Below are positions 34,849 to 44,079 of a stretch of DNA of 64,000 bases, in pieces. A model generated the notes under the pieces. That model ran no database searches. It saw nothing but the letters and a program-made list of their open reading frames with translations, and was not told where the DNA came from. This DNA comes from JAIBJN01 sp963748205 (GTDB lineage: Bacteria > Actinomycetota > Thermoleophilia > Gaiellales > Gaiellaceae): positions 558,001 to 622,000 of the forward strand of contig CAVVIB010000023.1 of NCBI GenBank assembly GCA_963748205.1, given 5' to 3'. The translations under genes and the position numbers were made by a program. How positions within the stretch are numbered: position 1 is the first letter of the stretch; every line of letters begins with the position of its first letter.

Positions 34849-34878
34849 AGCGTAGGCGACTGCGGTCGCATGCGTCAA
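34849..34878 (-). promoter_or_regulatory. candidate trp operon promoter
   Basis: On the minus strand TTGACG (34878-34873) and TACGCT (34854-34849) are separated by 18 bases, a good housekeeping-sigma promoter for this GC-rich genome. The predicted start of transcription falls within about three bases of the leader-peptide ATG at 34839. Confidence 0.55.
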
Positions 34879-34884
34879 GCGCTT

Positions 34885-34914
34885 CCGACATCCATCCGGC
34901 ATCGCACGGATAAT
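34885..34914 (+). promoter_or_regulatory. candidate promoter of the DUF4389 gene
   Basis: CCGACA (34885-34890), 18 bases, GATAAT (34909-34914), ten bases before the ATG at 34924. The -10 box is very good, the -35 weak. The spacing again implies a leaderless or nearly leaderless transcript. It is divergent from, and overlaps the upstream side of, the trp promoter. Confidence 0.45.
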
Positions 34915-34923
34915 CACGCCCCG

Positions 34924-36203
34924 ATGGAGCCGCATCCGATCCGGATGGTGGTGGGGGACGACCTCGAGCGGTCCCGGCTGACGGTCTTCTTCCGGCTCCT
35001 CCTCGCCATCCCGCACATCATCTGGCTCTTCCTCTGGGGCATCGCCGTGTTCTTCGTGGCGATCCTGAGCTGGTTCATCGTCCTCTTCACGGCGCGGCTC
35101 CCCGAAGGGTTGCACGGGTTCTCCGCGGCCTACGTCCGCTACGGCACCCATGTCTACGGCTTTCTCCTGCTCGCCGCGAACCCGTTCCCGGGGTTTACCG
35201 GCGCCGAGGGCTCGTATCCGGTCGACGTCGAGATCGACCCGCCTGCGCGCCAGTCGCGCTGGAAGACGGCCTTCCGGATCATCCTCGCGGTCCCCGCGTT
35301 CCTCATCACCACCGCTCTCATCGGCGGGTGGGGGCCCGGCGGCGGCAGCAGCACGACCACCGACGGCTCGGGTGAGGAGTACTACTACTGGGGCGGGTCG
35401 GCGGGTCTCGCCTTCTCGATCGCGTTCTTCGCGTGGTTCGCCTGCCTGGTGCGAGCCCGGATGCCCAACGGCTTCCGGGACGCGCTCGCCTACGCGCTGC
35501 GCTACGCCGCCCAGACCTACGGCTATCTGCTCTTCCTCACCGACCGGTACCCGCACGCGGACCCGCGCCAGAACCCGGTGCCCGTGCCTCCTCCTCCGCG
35601 GCCGATCGCCCTCACGGCCGACGAGGACCTCCACCGGAGCCGGCTCACCGTCTTCTTCCGGCTCCTCCTGGCGATCCCGCACTTCATCTGGCTGATCCTC
35701 TGGTCGATCCCGGTCGTCTTCGTGCTCATCATCGGCTGGATCGCGGCGATCATCCTCGGGCGCTTCCCGGACCCGTTCCACCGCTTCGTCGGCGCGTACC
35801 TGCGCTACACGATCCACCTGTTCGCGTTCGTCAGCCTCGTCGCCAACCCGTTCCCCGGCTTCACCGGAACGCCCGGCACGTACCCGGTCGATCTGCAGAT
35901 CGACCCGCCCGAGCGGCAGAGCCGCTGGACGATCGCCTTCCGCTCACCGCTCGCTTTCCCGCGGTGTTCGTCGACGCAGCGCTGAGCGGTGTGCTCTGGA
36001 TCGCGGCCTTCCTCGGGTGGTTCGCGGCGATGGCGACCGGGCGCATGCCCGCGGGCTTTCGCTCGCTCGGCGAGTGGGCGCTCGGCTACTACGGGCAGAC
36101 CTACGGCTACCTGTATCTCCTCACCGGCCGCTATCCGTACAGCGGCCCGCCCGCACTCGACATTCCCGAGCCCGTGGCCGAGACGAGCCGACCGGGCCGC
36201 TGA
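34924..36203 (+). CDS. tandem DUF4389 membrane protein (one frameshift)
   Basis: Two copies of the DUF4389 domain in one polypeptide. Each begins with a near-identical block (SRLTVFFRLLLAIPHIIWL at ~residue 17 and SRLTVFFRLLLAIPHFIWL at ~240), followed by two membrane helices, a GxYxRYxxHxxxF segment and the ANPFPGFTG ... YPVDxxIDPPxRQSRW motif. Each copy ends with a further helix pair and FRxxLxYxLRYxxQTYGYLxxLTxRYP. The second copy loses frame at about 35943-35950; the continuation PAVFVDAALSGVLWIAAFLGW ends at 36203. Corrected length about 426 residues with roughly eight membrane segments. The family function is unknown; internal duplication is common in it. One missing base explains the break. 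Confidence 0.85.
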
Positions 36204-36241
36204 GCCCGGATCCTGGCCGGAGACACGGCGCCTCCCGGATC

Positions 36242-37487
36242 ATGGCCCGAGCCACCACCGCCGCCCTCCTTCTCCTCGTAGCGGTCGCCGCGCGGCGATG
36301 GGCCTGGCGGCCTGGGCGCTCTGGCAGACCGAGGTTCCCGGCGGCCTGCGGCTGCCCGAGGTCGAGGCGTCGGCCGTGCTCGACTCCGAGCGTCTCGCCG
36401 AGGCGCGCGACTTCGAGCTCTTCCTGCGGATCAGCTATCCTCATCTCGCTCGTCGTCGTCATCGCCGTCTTCGTCGGCTACGCGCGCTGGGGCGGCCGGT
36501 TCGTGCGGGAGTCGGCGGCAGGCCGGATCGGCACCGGGATGCTGCTCGGCATGCTCGGTCTGGCGATCCTCTGGCTCGATCCAGACGCCGTTCGCGCTCG
36601 TCGACCACTGGTGGGCGCGCCGGCACGACGTGTCCGAGCTGGGCTACGGCGACTGGCTGATCCTGAACTGGTTCGCGCTCGGCAGCGAGTTCCTGTTCAT
36701 CTGCTTCGCGCTCCTGATCGTGATGGGCCTCGCGGGGTGGCTCCGCTTCTGGTGGTGGATTCCGGGCGCCGTCGTCTTCACGGGGCTCGTCGCCCTGTTC
36801 ACCTTCGTGACCCCGTACCTGATCCCGGCGCAGGAGGAGCCGCCGCCGTGGGTCGTCGAGGACGCGAACGAGCTCGCCGCGAAACAGGGCCTCCCGGAGA
36901 TCCCGGTGCGGGTGCAGGTCGTGGAGTCGTGGGAAGCGCCGAACGCCGCCGCGACGGGCCTCGGGCCGACCCGGCGGATCATCCTCTGGGACACGATGCT
37001 CTTCAGCTTCAGCGAGGACGAGATCCGCGCCGTGCTCGGCCACGAGCTCGGGCATCACTCCGCCAACCACCTCTGGAAGAACATCGGCTGGTACGCGCTC
37101 TTCGCTTTCCCCGGCGCACTCGCGATCGCGCTGATCACGCGCAGGAGGGGAGGGATGCGTGAGCCCCTGGCCGTTCCCCTCGCGCTGCTCGTGTTCGTCG
37201 TCCTCTCGACGATCGCCCTCCCGCTCCAGAACGCCATCACCCGGCACATGGAGGAGGAGGCCGACTGGATCGCCCTCGAGACGACCGAGGACCCCGACGG
37301 CGCCCGCAACCTCTTCCAGGGCTTCGCGCGCGAGGCGCTTCTCGATCCTGATCCTCCCTGGTGGTCGTACCACCTCACGGAGACGCACCCGGTCATCGTC
37401 GACCGGGTCGCCATGGCCGAGGCCTGGCGCGACCGGCGGCAGCGCCTAGCCCCCGTTGGTAGGCTGAATTCGTGGCCCGTTCCGTGA
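36242..37487 (+). CDS. M48 family membrane metalloprotease (several frameshifts)
   Basis: An HtpX/Ste24-type zinc protease. From ATG 36242 the pieces in order are TTAALLLLVAVAA, AWALWQTEVPGGLRLPEVEA, SLVVVIAVFVGYARWGGRF, then the long frame from ~36600 with SELGYGDWLILNWFALGSEF, WWWIPGAVVFTGLVALFTF, NAAATGLGPTRRIILWDTML and the zinc motif LGHELGHHSANH. A later EEEADWIALE provides the third ligand Glu. Breaks fall at about 36290, 36435 and 36580. The end overlaps the thiolase start by 16 bases. Role: membrane protein or CAAX-type peptide turnover. Catalytic residues are intact. Confidence 0.8.
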
Positions 37488-38623
37488 TCGTCTCTGCCGT
37501 TCGCACGCCCTTCGGGAAGTTCGGAGGCGGCCTGCGCGACTACGAGGCGCCCCAGCTCGGGGCGACCGCGATCCGGGCCGCGCTCGACCGCGTGGACGTC
37601 CGCGACGACGAGGTCGAGTACGTGATCATGGGCCAGGTTCTCCAGGGCGGCTCGGGCCAGGCGCCCGCCCGCCAGGCGGCCGTCGGCGCGGGGCTCCCGA
37701 AGGAGGTCCCGAGCGACACGATCAACAAGGTCTGCGCCTCGAGCGTCCGTGCGGTGGAGATCGCCGACCAGATGATCCGCGCCGGCGACAACGACGTGAT
37801 CGTCGCGGGCGGGATGGAGTCGATGTCGAACGCGCCGTACATCCTCAAGCAGGCGCGCTTCGGCTACCGGCTCGGCGACGGGGCCGTGATCGACCTGATG
37901 CTCCACGACGGGCTCGTCTCCTCGTTCGACGGCAAGCACATGGTCGAGCAGGCGTCGTTCGTCTCCCGCGAGCTCGGCATCACACGGGAGGAGCAGGACG
38001 CCTGGGCGCTCCGCTCCCACCAGCGCGCGGTCGCGGCCGCGGAGACGGGCAAGTTCGCGGAGGAGCTCGTGTCCGTGAACGGCGTCGAGGCGGACGAGGC
38101 GCCGCGCAGCGACACGTCGCTCGAGAAGCTCGCGAGCCTGAAGCCGGTCTTCGACCCCGAGGGCACGACCACCGCCGGCAACGCGCCCGGGGTCAACGAC
38201 GGGGCCGGCGCGCTCGTCGTCACGAGCGAGGAGTTCGCCCAGAAGCGCGGGCTCGAGATCCTCGCCACCATCGTGTCGAGCGCGTACATCGCGGACGAGT
38301 ACGCCTACCTCGCGCGCACGCCCGCCAAGGCGGCGGCCCGCGCGCTCGAGAAGGCGGGCAAGACGATCGACGACGTCGAGCGGGTGGAGATCAACGAGGC
38401 GTTCTCGTCGGTCACGGTCAACTCCCTGAAGATGCTCGGCGCCGATCCCGAGAAGGTGAACGTGAACGGCGGCGCCGTCGCGCTCGGGCACCCGGTCGGC
38501 GCCTCGGGCGCGCGCATCCTCGGCACGATGATCTACGAGCTGCGCCGCAACGGCGGCGGGCTCGGCCTCGCCGCAATCTGCTCGGGCGGCGGCCAGGGCG
38601 ACGCCCTGCTGCTCGAGGTCTGA
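37472..38623 (+). CDS. acetyl-CoA acetyltransferase (thiolase)
   Basis: A 383-residue thiolase. Seen: SVIVSAVRTPFGKFGGGLRD, the nucleophile Cys in INKVCASSVRAVE, AGGMESMSNAPY, NGGAVALGHPVGASGARI with the catalytic His, and the second Cys in AICSGGGQGDALL. Typical of biosynthetic acetoacetyl-CoA thiolases (AtoB/PhaA), which condense or cleave acetoacetyl-CoA, the end product of leucine breakdown. A 3-hydroxybutyryl-CoA dehydrogenase lies 1.3 kb downstream on the same strand. GTG start within the end of the protease gene. Confidence 0.94.
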   Translation: MARSVIVSAVRTPFGKFGGGLRDYEAPQLGATAIRAALDRVDVRDDEVEYVIMGQVLQGGSGQAPARQAAVGAGLPKEVPSDTINKVCASSVRAVEIADQMIRAGDNDVIVAGGMESMSNAPYILKQARFGYRLGDGAVIDLMLHDGLVSSFDGKHMVEQASFVSRELGITREEQDAWALRSHQRAVAAAETGKFAEELVSVNGVEADEAPRSDTSLEKLASLKPVFDPEGTTTAGNAPGVNDGAGALVVTSEEFAQKRGLEILATIVSSAYIADEYAYLARTPAKAAARALEKAGKTIDDVERVEINEAFSSVTVNSLKMLGADPEKVNVNGGAVALGHPVGASGARILGTMIYELRRNGGGLGLAAICSGGGQGDALLLEV

Positions 38624-38626
38624 CCG

Positions 38627-39892
38627 CTAGTCGGTGAAGACGAGGTACGCCGGCCGCTCGGGCGCGGCATGGGCGACGGTCTCTCCGGTTGCGAGGTCGA
38701 CGATCTCGACCTTCCGGCCGTCCTGGGTCGAGACGTAGAGGAGCCCGCCGGCGGTCTGCGAGAGGTCGGCCTGACCGCGGCGCTCGAGCGCGAACCGCTC
38801 GCCGCCGTCCTCGTCGAAGACGTGCAGCGTCTGGCTCCCGTTCTCCTCGTTCCACGCGGAGCCGAGCAGGGCTTCCTCGCGGAAGGTCACCCAGGCCGGC
38901 GCGTCACTGACGTGGCGCACGCTCCAGTTGCCCGGGTCGACAAGCGCCAGCCCCGCGGGCGTCACGCGCGCCGACTCGCCCTCGGTCGTGTAGGTGACCC
39001 CGCTCAGCGCGATCAGGCCGCTGGGTAGCCAGACCGCGTTCAGCTCGGGGCCGTCGATCATCTTGGCCCAGGCGCCGGGCTCGAGCCAGTTGCGGAAGCG
39101 CTCGAAGAGCGAGGCCGTCTGGACGAGGTCGTGGGAGGTCGTCGTGAGATTGGCCAGGTCGACCTCGACGGCACGGTTGCCGGGTGCGATTACGACGGCG
39201 CGCTCGCCGCTCGGCTCAACAGCGAGCGCGGGGAGGAGCTGGCGGGCGCGGTAGTCCTCCTGCTCGCCGGACTCCTCCCAGCCCGCACGGATCCCGGGGA
39301 GGTCGACGTAGCGCACCTCGTCGCCATCGAAGAGCGCGAGCTGCGCCTGACCGATTCCGTCGGCGGGCGCGAGCAGGATGACGAGGCCGTTTCCGGCGAC
39401 GTCGGTCTTGATGATCATCCCGTCCAGGTCGTGAACGGCGATCGGCTTGCGGGCGCCGGGCTGGAGCGCGGCGACCTTCGACTGCTCGCTCCAGAGGGTG
39501 GCCAGGATGCGGTCGGGCTCTGCCCAGTGCAGCCGGTCGACCGTCGTGCCCACGGGCAGGTCGATGGTGCCCCGCGAGCGCATCCGCTCGAGGTCGACGA
39601 TGTCCACGATTCCGCGTTCACTTCCGCCGACCGCGAGCATCGACCCGTCTGGCGAGAGCTCGGCGGCGCCGAAGAAGAACGGAACCGGATAGGAGCGGTC
39701 GGTCACCGGCTCGAGCGTGCGCGCGTCCGCCCAGAAGATCTCGCTGCCGCTCGTGTCGCTCCAGGCGGCCAGCACGCTGTCGCTCGGCGCGGGCTTCGCC
39801 GGCGGCGGCGGAGGCGTTCCGGCCTCCTCCGTCCCGCCGCAGGCGGCGAGCGTGAGCCAGGCGGCGCCGGTGAGGGCGAAGGAGCGGAGCAT
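38627..39892 (-). CDS. lipoprotein with beta-propeller-like repeats
   Basis: A 421-residue exported lipoprotein: a short signal with lipobox LAAC (Cys about residue 18), a Pro-rich spacer (GTPPPPPAKPAP), then repeated strands of the type DGSMLAVGGSERGIVDIVDL, DRILATLWSEQSKVAAL and GGLLYVSTQDGRKVEIVDL. These resemble WD40/YVTN-like propeller blades. No enzyme motif is visible. Probably a surface-anchored binding or sensing protein. It converges on the thiolase gene with three bases between and is divergent from the dehydrogenase. A GTG six bases upstream is an alternative start. Confidence 0.75.
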   Translation of the reverse strand: MLRSFALTGAAWLTLAACGGTEEAGTPPPPPAKPAPSDSVLAAWSDTSGSEIFWADARTLEPVTDRSYPVPFFFGAAELSPDGSMLAVGGSERGIVDIVDLERMRSRGTIDLPVGTTVDRLHWAEPDRILATLWSEQSKVAALQPGARKPIAVHDLDGMIIKTDVAGNGLVILLAPADGIGQAQLALFDGDEVRYVDLPGIRAGWEESGEQEDYRARQLLPALAVEPSGERAVVIAPGNRAVEVDLANLTTTSHDLVQTASLFERFRNWLEPGAWAKMIDGPELNAVWLPSGLIALSGVTYTTEGESARVTPAGLALVDPGNWSVRHVSDAPAWVTFREEALLGSAWNEENGSQTLHVFDEDGGERFALERRGQADLSQTAGGLLYVSTQDGRKVEIVDLATGETVAHAAPERPAYLVFTD

Positions 39893-39943
39893 CACCCTCA
39901 CTACACCATGGAACTCGCGAAGGTTCCAGTAGTGTCCTCGGTC

Positions 39944-40780
39944 GTGAAGCGGGAGCGTGTCCTCGTCGTCGGCGCCGGGCAGATGGGAGCCGGGATCGCC
40001 CAGGTGATGGCCGCTTCCGGCCGCCGCGTCTTCCTCCACGACGCCGCTCCCGGCGCGGTCGAGAAGGGCCTCGCCGGCATGCGGAAGAGCCTCGAGCGGC
40101 TCGCCGCCAAGGGCGCGCCGCACGACCCGGACGAGGTGCTGGCGCGCGTCGAGCCGGTCGACGACCTCGTCGACGCGGACCTGATGGTGGAGGCGGTCGT
40201 CGAGGACGCCGGCGTGAAGCAGGACGTCTTCCGGCGTGCGGACGCGACGCTCGGCCCCGAGGCGGTGCTCGCGTCGAACACGTCCTCGATTCCGATCGCG
40301 TCGCTCGCCGAGGTGACCGGGAGGCCGGAGCGCGTGATCGGCATGCACTTCTTCAACCCCGTGCCGGTCATGGACCTCGTCGAGGTCGTGCGCGCGCCCG
40401 GCACGTCGGACGAGACGGTGACCGAGATCGTCGAGCTCGCCCGCGAGCTCGGGAAGACGCCGGCCGAGGTGAACGACTTTCCCGGGTTCGTCTCGAACCG
40501 GATCCTCATGCCGCTCATCAACGAGGCTGCGTACGCCCTCGCCGACGGCGTCGCCGAGGCAGACGCGATCGACACGATCGCGAAGCTGGGCTTCAACCAT
40601 CCCATGGGGCCCCTGGCGCTCGCCGACCTCATCGGTCTGGATACGTGCGTGTCGATCATGGAGGTCCTGCGCGACGGGCTCGGGGACTCGAAGTACGAGC
40701 CCTGCCCGCTGCTGCGCGAGCACGTCGCGGCGGGTCGCCTGGGCCGGAAGAGCGGTCAGGGCTTCTACGAGTACGCTTGA
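39944..40780 (+). CDS. 3-hydroxybutyryl-CoA dehydrogenase
   Basis: A 278-residue NAD(P)-dependent dehydrogenase. Seen: the Rossmann motif VLVVGAGQMGAGIAQVMAASG, EAVVEDAGVKQDVFRRAD, ASNTSSIPIASLAEVTGRPE, the catalytic HFFNPVPVMDLVEVV with its His and NDFPGFVSNRILMPLINEA, ending in GRKSGQGFYEYA. GTG 39944 is preferred because it gives the usual N-terminus and leaves ~50 bases for a divergent promoter; an in-frame ATG at 39908 would add 12 residues and leave only 15. Works with the nearby thiolase in the acetoacetyl-CoA/3-hydroxybutyryl-CoA interconversion. Confidence 0.92.
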   Translation: MKRERVLVVGAGQMGAGIAQVMAASGRRVFLHDAAPGAVEKGLAGMRKSLERLAAKGAPHDPDEVLARVEPVDDLVDADLMVEAVVEDAGVKQDVFRRADATLGPEAVLASNTSSIPIASLAEVTGRPERVIGMHFFNPVPVMDLVEVVRAPGTSDETVTEIVELARELGKTPAEVNDFPGFVSNRILMPLINEAAYALADGVAEADAIDTIAKLGFNHPMGPLALADLIGLDTCVSIMEVLRDGLGDSKYEPCPLLREHVAAGRLGRKSGQGFYEYA

Positions 40781-40873
40781 CAGCAGGAAATTTGCTTCCA
40801 GATCGTCCTTAATGGGATAGACCTGGAAAACCGATAAGGGTCGTACCAGCGAATACCAGGAGCCGAGCCGCCA

Positions 40874-41941
40874 GTGCGCCTTCTGATCGTTGACGACGAT
40901 GATGGGTTCCGTGCCCTCCTGCGCACGACGTTCGAGGTCGTGGACGTCGAGGTGGAGGAAGCCTCCACCGCGGAGGCGGCGCTCCGCATCGTCGAGCTGA
41001 GGCGCCCGGACGCGATCGTCCTCGACGTGAGCATGCCGGGCATGGGCGGGCTCGAGCTCTGCCGCCGCGTGAAGGCCGACCCCGCGACCCAGAGCGTGGC
41101 CATCGTCCTGCTCTCCGGCTCGGTCAGCGACCTCGCCCTCGCCGGGGAGTCGGATGCCGCGGACGCGTACCTGCGGAAGCCGTTCAGCCCGCTCGAGCTC
41201 CTCGACGTCGTCGAGCGCCTGACCGGCAGCCTCGAGGCCGTTCCCCCGCCGCTCTCGGGCGAGCGGCAAGGCGACGAGCAGCAGGTGCTCCTCTACGCGC
41301 GCGACCTCCGGCACCTCCTCGAGATCGAGCGGGGCCAGCGCGCGCTCCTGCAGAACGCCTACCAGGAGACCGTCGCGGCGCTCGCGAGCGCGCTCGAGTC
41401 GAAGGACACCGGGACGCGTGCCCACTCCCAGCGCGTCCAGCGCTACGCGCTCGAGCTGGCCCGTGCGGTCAGCCCGGACCTGATCGACGATCCGAGCATC
41501 GAGTACGGGTTCCTGCTCCACGACGTCGGCAAGATCGGGATCCCCGACCGCATCCTCCAGAAGCCCGGGCCGCTGAACGACGGCGAGACGCGGCTCATGC
41601 GGACGCACACGCTGCTGGGGGAGCAGATGCTCGGCGGGGTCGCGTTCCTGCGCGGCGAGGGGCTCCAGATCGTGCGCTCGCACCACGAGCGCTGGGACGG
41701 CAGCGGCTACCCGGACGGGATCGCCGGCACCGAGATCCCGCTCGCTGCCCGCATCTTCGCGGTCGCCGACGCGCTCGACGCCATGACGAGCGACCGCCCT
41801 TACCGTCCGGCGCTGACCTGGACAATCGCCGGCAAGGAAGTCCTGGCCGAGTCCGGGGCCCAGTTCGACCCCGGCGTCGTGCGCGCGTTCGTGGAGCGGG
41901 AGGACGCGCTGCGCCTCGTCCGCTCAGAGCTCGCGGCCTAG
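40874..41941 (+). CDS. response regulator with HD-GYP domain (cyclic-di-GMP phosphodiesterase type)
   Basis: A 355-residue protein. The N-terminal receiver has the acidic pair in LIVDDDDGF, phosphoacceptor Asp51 in AIVLDVSMPGMGGLE and Lys in LRKPFSPLE. A helical linker leads to an HD-GYP domain with HSQRVQRYALELA, the HD of LLHDVGKIGIPDRIL, MRTHTLLGEQML, HHERWDGSGYPDG (the GYP motif intact) and FAVADALDAMTSDRPYR. Such proteins hydrolyse cyclic di-GMP when phosphorylated. No sensor kinase is adjacent. GTG start after an unusually AT-rich 90-bp leader. Confidence 0.93.
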   Translation: MRLLIVDDDDGFRALLRTTFEVVDVEVEEASTAEAALRIVELRRPDAIVLDVSMPGMGGLELCRRVKADPATQSVAIVLLSGSVSDLALAGESDAADAYLRKPFSPLELLDVVERLTGSLEAVPPPLSGERQGDEQQVLLYARDLRHLLEIERGQRALLQNAYQETVAALASALESKDTGTRAHSQRVQRYALELARAVSPDLIDDPSIEYGFLLHDVGKIGIPDRILQKPGPLNDGETRLMRTHTLLGEQMLGGVAFLRGEGLQIVRSHHERWDGSGYPDGIAGTEIPLAARIFAVADALDAMTSDRPYRPALTWTIAGKEVLAESGAQFDPGVVRAFVEREDALRLVRSELAA

Positions 41942-41995
41942 AGCTTCCCTCGTTCGGGTCTGCGCCCCCTCGGCGGGCGCGCCGATCACCTTTTC

Positions 41996-42706
41996 ATGCG
42001 CAGAGTCGCCCTCCTTGCGGCCCTTCTGCTTGCGACTCTCGGGGTCGCCGGCTGCGCGGGCGAAGACGGGCAGCGCGCACAGGAGCTCCTCACGCAGTCC
42101 AATCAGGCCATGGCCCGGGTGGACACGTTCCGCTTCTCCGGCCGGATGACCATGGAGATGCCGACCGGCAGCTTCACCTTCACCATGACGGGCGCCGGGC
42201 GGCAGTCCGGCACGCCGGCCGCGGTCGTGACCATGAACGCCGACGGCATCCCCGGCTTCCCCCTCTCGGTGGTCACGCGCGGCGACGTCGTCTGGACGAA
42301 GATGGGCGACAGCGGCTGGGTGCGGTCGACCGCGCCGGCCGGCCAGGCGACCGGCCTGGAGCAGTTCGACTTCACGCCGTACGTGAAGGACGTGGACGTC
42401 GAAGACGGCCAGCAGGTCGCGGGCGAGCCGGCGGTGAAGCTCACCGGCGTGCTCGACACGAGTGCGATGGTCGAGGGCATGCTCGGCCAGTTCGGCCCTC
42501 TCCTGGGCGGCGGCGACATGTCGCAGGTGCTCGACGGCCTGGGCGACACGCGCGTCGTGATCTACGTCTCCGAGAGCAGCCACCTGCCGCTCCACACGCT
42601 CGTCGACATGACGGTCGAGGCCGGCGGCCAGAGCGCCGACATGCACCTGGACTTCACCATCACAGGCGTCGACCAGCCGGTGAAGATCCCGCAGCCGCGC
42701 GCGTAG
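41996..42706 (+). CDS. LppX/LprG-like lipoprotein
   Basis: A 236-residue lipoprotein: signal peptide ALLAALLLATLGVAGC with the lipobox Cys at residue 20, then a single beta-rich domain (DTFRFSGRMTMEMPTGSFTF, AAVVTMNADGIPGFPLSVV, VYVSESSHLPLHTLVDM-type strand) of the LolA/LprG-like fold, which in mycobacteria carries triacylated lipids to the cell surface. No TatA or transporter gene accompanies it. It lies between the HD-GYP regulator and a cobalamin gene without obvious functional link. Confidence 0.75.
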   Translation: MRRVALLAALLLATLGVAGCAGEDGQRAQELLTQSNQAMARVDTFRFSGRMTMEMPTGSFTFTMTGAGRQSGTPAAVVTMNADGIPGFPLSVVTRGDVVWTKMGDSGWVRSTAPAGQATGLEQFDFTPYVKDVDVEDGQQVAGEPAVKLTGVLDTSAMVEGMLGQFGPLLGGGDMSQVLDGLGDTRVVIYVSESSHLPLHTLVDMTVEAGGQSADMHLDFTITGVDQPVKIPQPRA

Positions 42707-42737
42707 CCCGGCGAGCCGCGGCTCTATACTCGCCCGC

Positions 42738-43316
42738 GTGGGGCGCCGCCGCGACGAGCCTGTTCGGTTGACGCGGATCTACACCCGCGGTGGGGACGCT
42801 GGCGAGACGAGCCTCGGGGACGGAAGCCGCGTCCCGAAGACCAACCCGCGCATCGAGGCGTACGGCTCCGTCGACGAGCTCAACTCCGTCCTCGGGCTGG
42901 TGCTCGCGGGCGATCTCCCGCCCGAGTTCCGGCCGTGGCTCGAGCAGGTTCAGAACGACCTCTTCGACCTCGGCGCCGACCTCTCGGTGCCGCTCGAGGA
43001 CGAGCGCGAGCGGCTGCGCGTGACGCCGGAGCAGGTCGAGCGGCTCGAGGAGCTGTGCGACCTCGTCAACGAGCGCCTGGAGCCGCTGAAGAGCTTCATC
43101 CTGCCGGGCGGGACGGAGTCGGCCGCGCGCCTGCACGTCGCGCGCTCGGTCTGCCGCCGGGCCGAGCGGCTCGCCGTCGACCTCGCGGGGCAGGGCAGCG
43201 TCAACCCGGACGCGCTCGCGTACCTGAACCGTCTCTCCGACCTCCTCTTCATCCTCGCCCGCGCGGCCAACGCCGGCACGCCGGAGCCGCTCTGGCGCCC
43301 GGGCGGCGCCGCCTAG
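42738..43316 (+). CDS. cob(I)alamin adenosyltransferase, PduO type
   Basis: A 192-residue ATP:cob(I)alamin adenosyltransferase that makes adenosylcobalamin. Seen: the N-terminal ATP motif RIYTRGGDAGETSLGDGSRV, IEAYGSVDELNSVLGL, LKSFILPGGTESAARLHVAR, VCRRAERLAVDL and NRLSDLLFILARAAN. Length typical. It supplies the cofactor required by methylmalonyl-CoA mutase (59.0 kb), whose chaperone MeaB is at 3.2 kb. GTG start; 12 bases before the permease gene, so probably cotranscribed with it. Confidence 0.94.
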   Translation: MGRRRDEPVRLTRIYTRGGDAGETSLGDGSRVPKTNPRIEAYGSVDELNSVLGLVLAGDLPPEFRPWLEQVQNDLFDLGADLSVPLEDERERLRVTPEQVERLEELCDLVNERLEPLKSFILPGGTESAARLHVARSVCRRAERLAVDLAGQGSVNPDALAYLNRLSDLLFILARAANAGTPEPLWRPGGAA

Positions 43317-43328
43317 CCACCGTCGCCG

Positions 43329-44079
43329 ATGAGGGCGCTCGAGCTCGTGCTCGCATTCGCCGGGTCGTTCGCGGCCGGGGCGCTCGGGTCGCTGGTCGGG
43401 CTCGTGCTCGGGAGCCTCCGGCTGCCCGCCGTGCTCCTCGCCTCGGGGAGCCCCGCGGCCGCGGCGGGGACGAACATCGCCGTCAGCGCGGCCGCGGCGT
43501 TCACCGGCGGGCTCACGCACGCGCGCGCGGGACGGGTGAGCTGGCGGATCGTCGCCTGGATGACGCCGCCGTCGGTCGCCGGTGCGTTCGTCGGCGGGTA
43601 CTTCGCGAGCGAGGTGCCGTCACAGGCGCTCCTGGCGGTGATCGCGGCCGTCCTCTTCTGGAGCGGGCTCGACATCCTCTTCGAGCTGCGCGCCGCGCCG
43701 GCGTCCCGCCGCCCGCGCCTCGCGGCCACCGTCTCGGGAGCCATCATCGGCCTCCTCGGCGGCGCCGTCGGCCTCATCCTCGGCACGCTCCGCATGCCCG
43801 CGCTCCTGCGCAGCGTCGGGCTGCCCGCCCACGCGGCAGTGGGGACGAACCTCGTCGTCGGCTTCTTCCTCGGCGCCGCGGGCTTCGCCGCTCACGTCGT
43901 GCGCCTCGAGGTGGAGTGGGTGGTGCTCGCCGTCAGCCTGGCCGGCGCCCTCCCCGGTGCCTGGCTCGGGGCGCGCTACACGGGCCGATTGCCCGACCGT
44001 GTGCTGCGGCGCCTGATCGGGATCGCGCTCCTGGCGCGTGGCGGTGACGATCGCCGTCACCGCTGCGGTGTCGGGCTAG
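43329..44079 (+). CDS. TauE/SafE-family permease (one frameshift near the end)
   Basis: A ~249-residue integral membrane protein with seven or eight hydrophobic segments. It has the two-fold repeat of the TauE/SafE family: GSLRLPAVLLASGSPAAAAGTN and GTLRMPALLRSVGLPAHAAVGTN. These transport sulfite, sulfonates or other organic anions. Near 44033-44042 the frame is lost; the final strand AVTIAVTAAVSG lies in the next frame and stops at 44077-44079. This corrected stop shares the CTAG with the stop of the converging giant gene, which supports the correction. Substrate unknown. Confidence 0.82.

Noticed and set aside
40781..40873. Cyclic-di-GMP riboswitch before the HD-GYP gene
   Set aside because: The leader is AT-rich and short, but the conserved GEMM core sequences were not found.
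42707..42737. Cobalamin riboswitch before the adenosyltransferase gene
   Set aside because: The gap is only 31 bases, far too short for a B12 aptamer.
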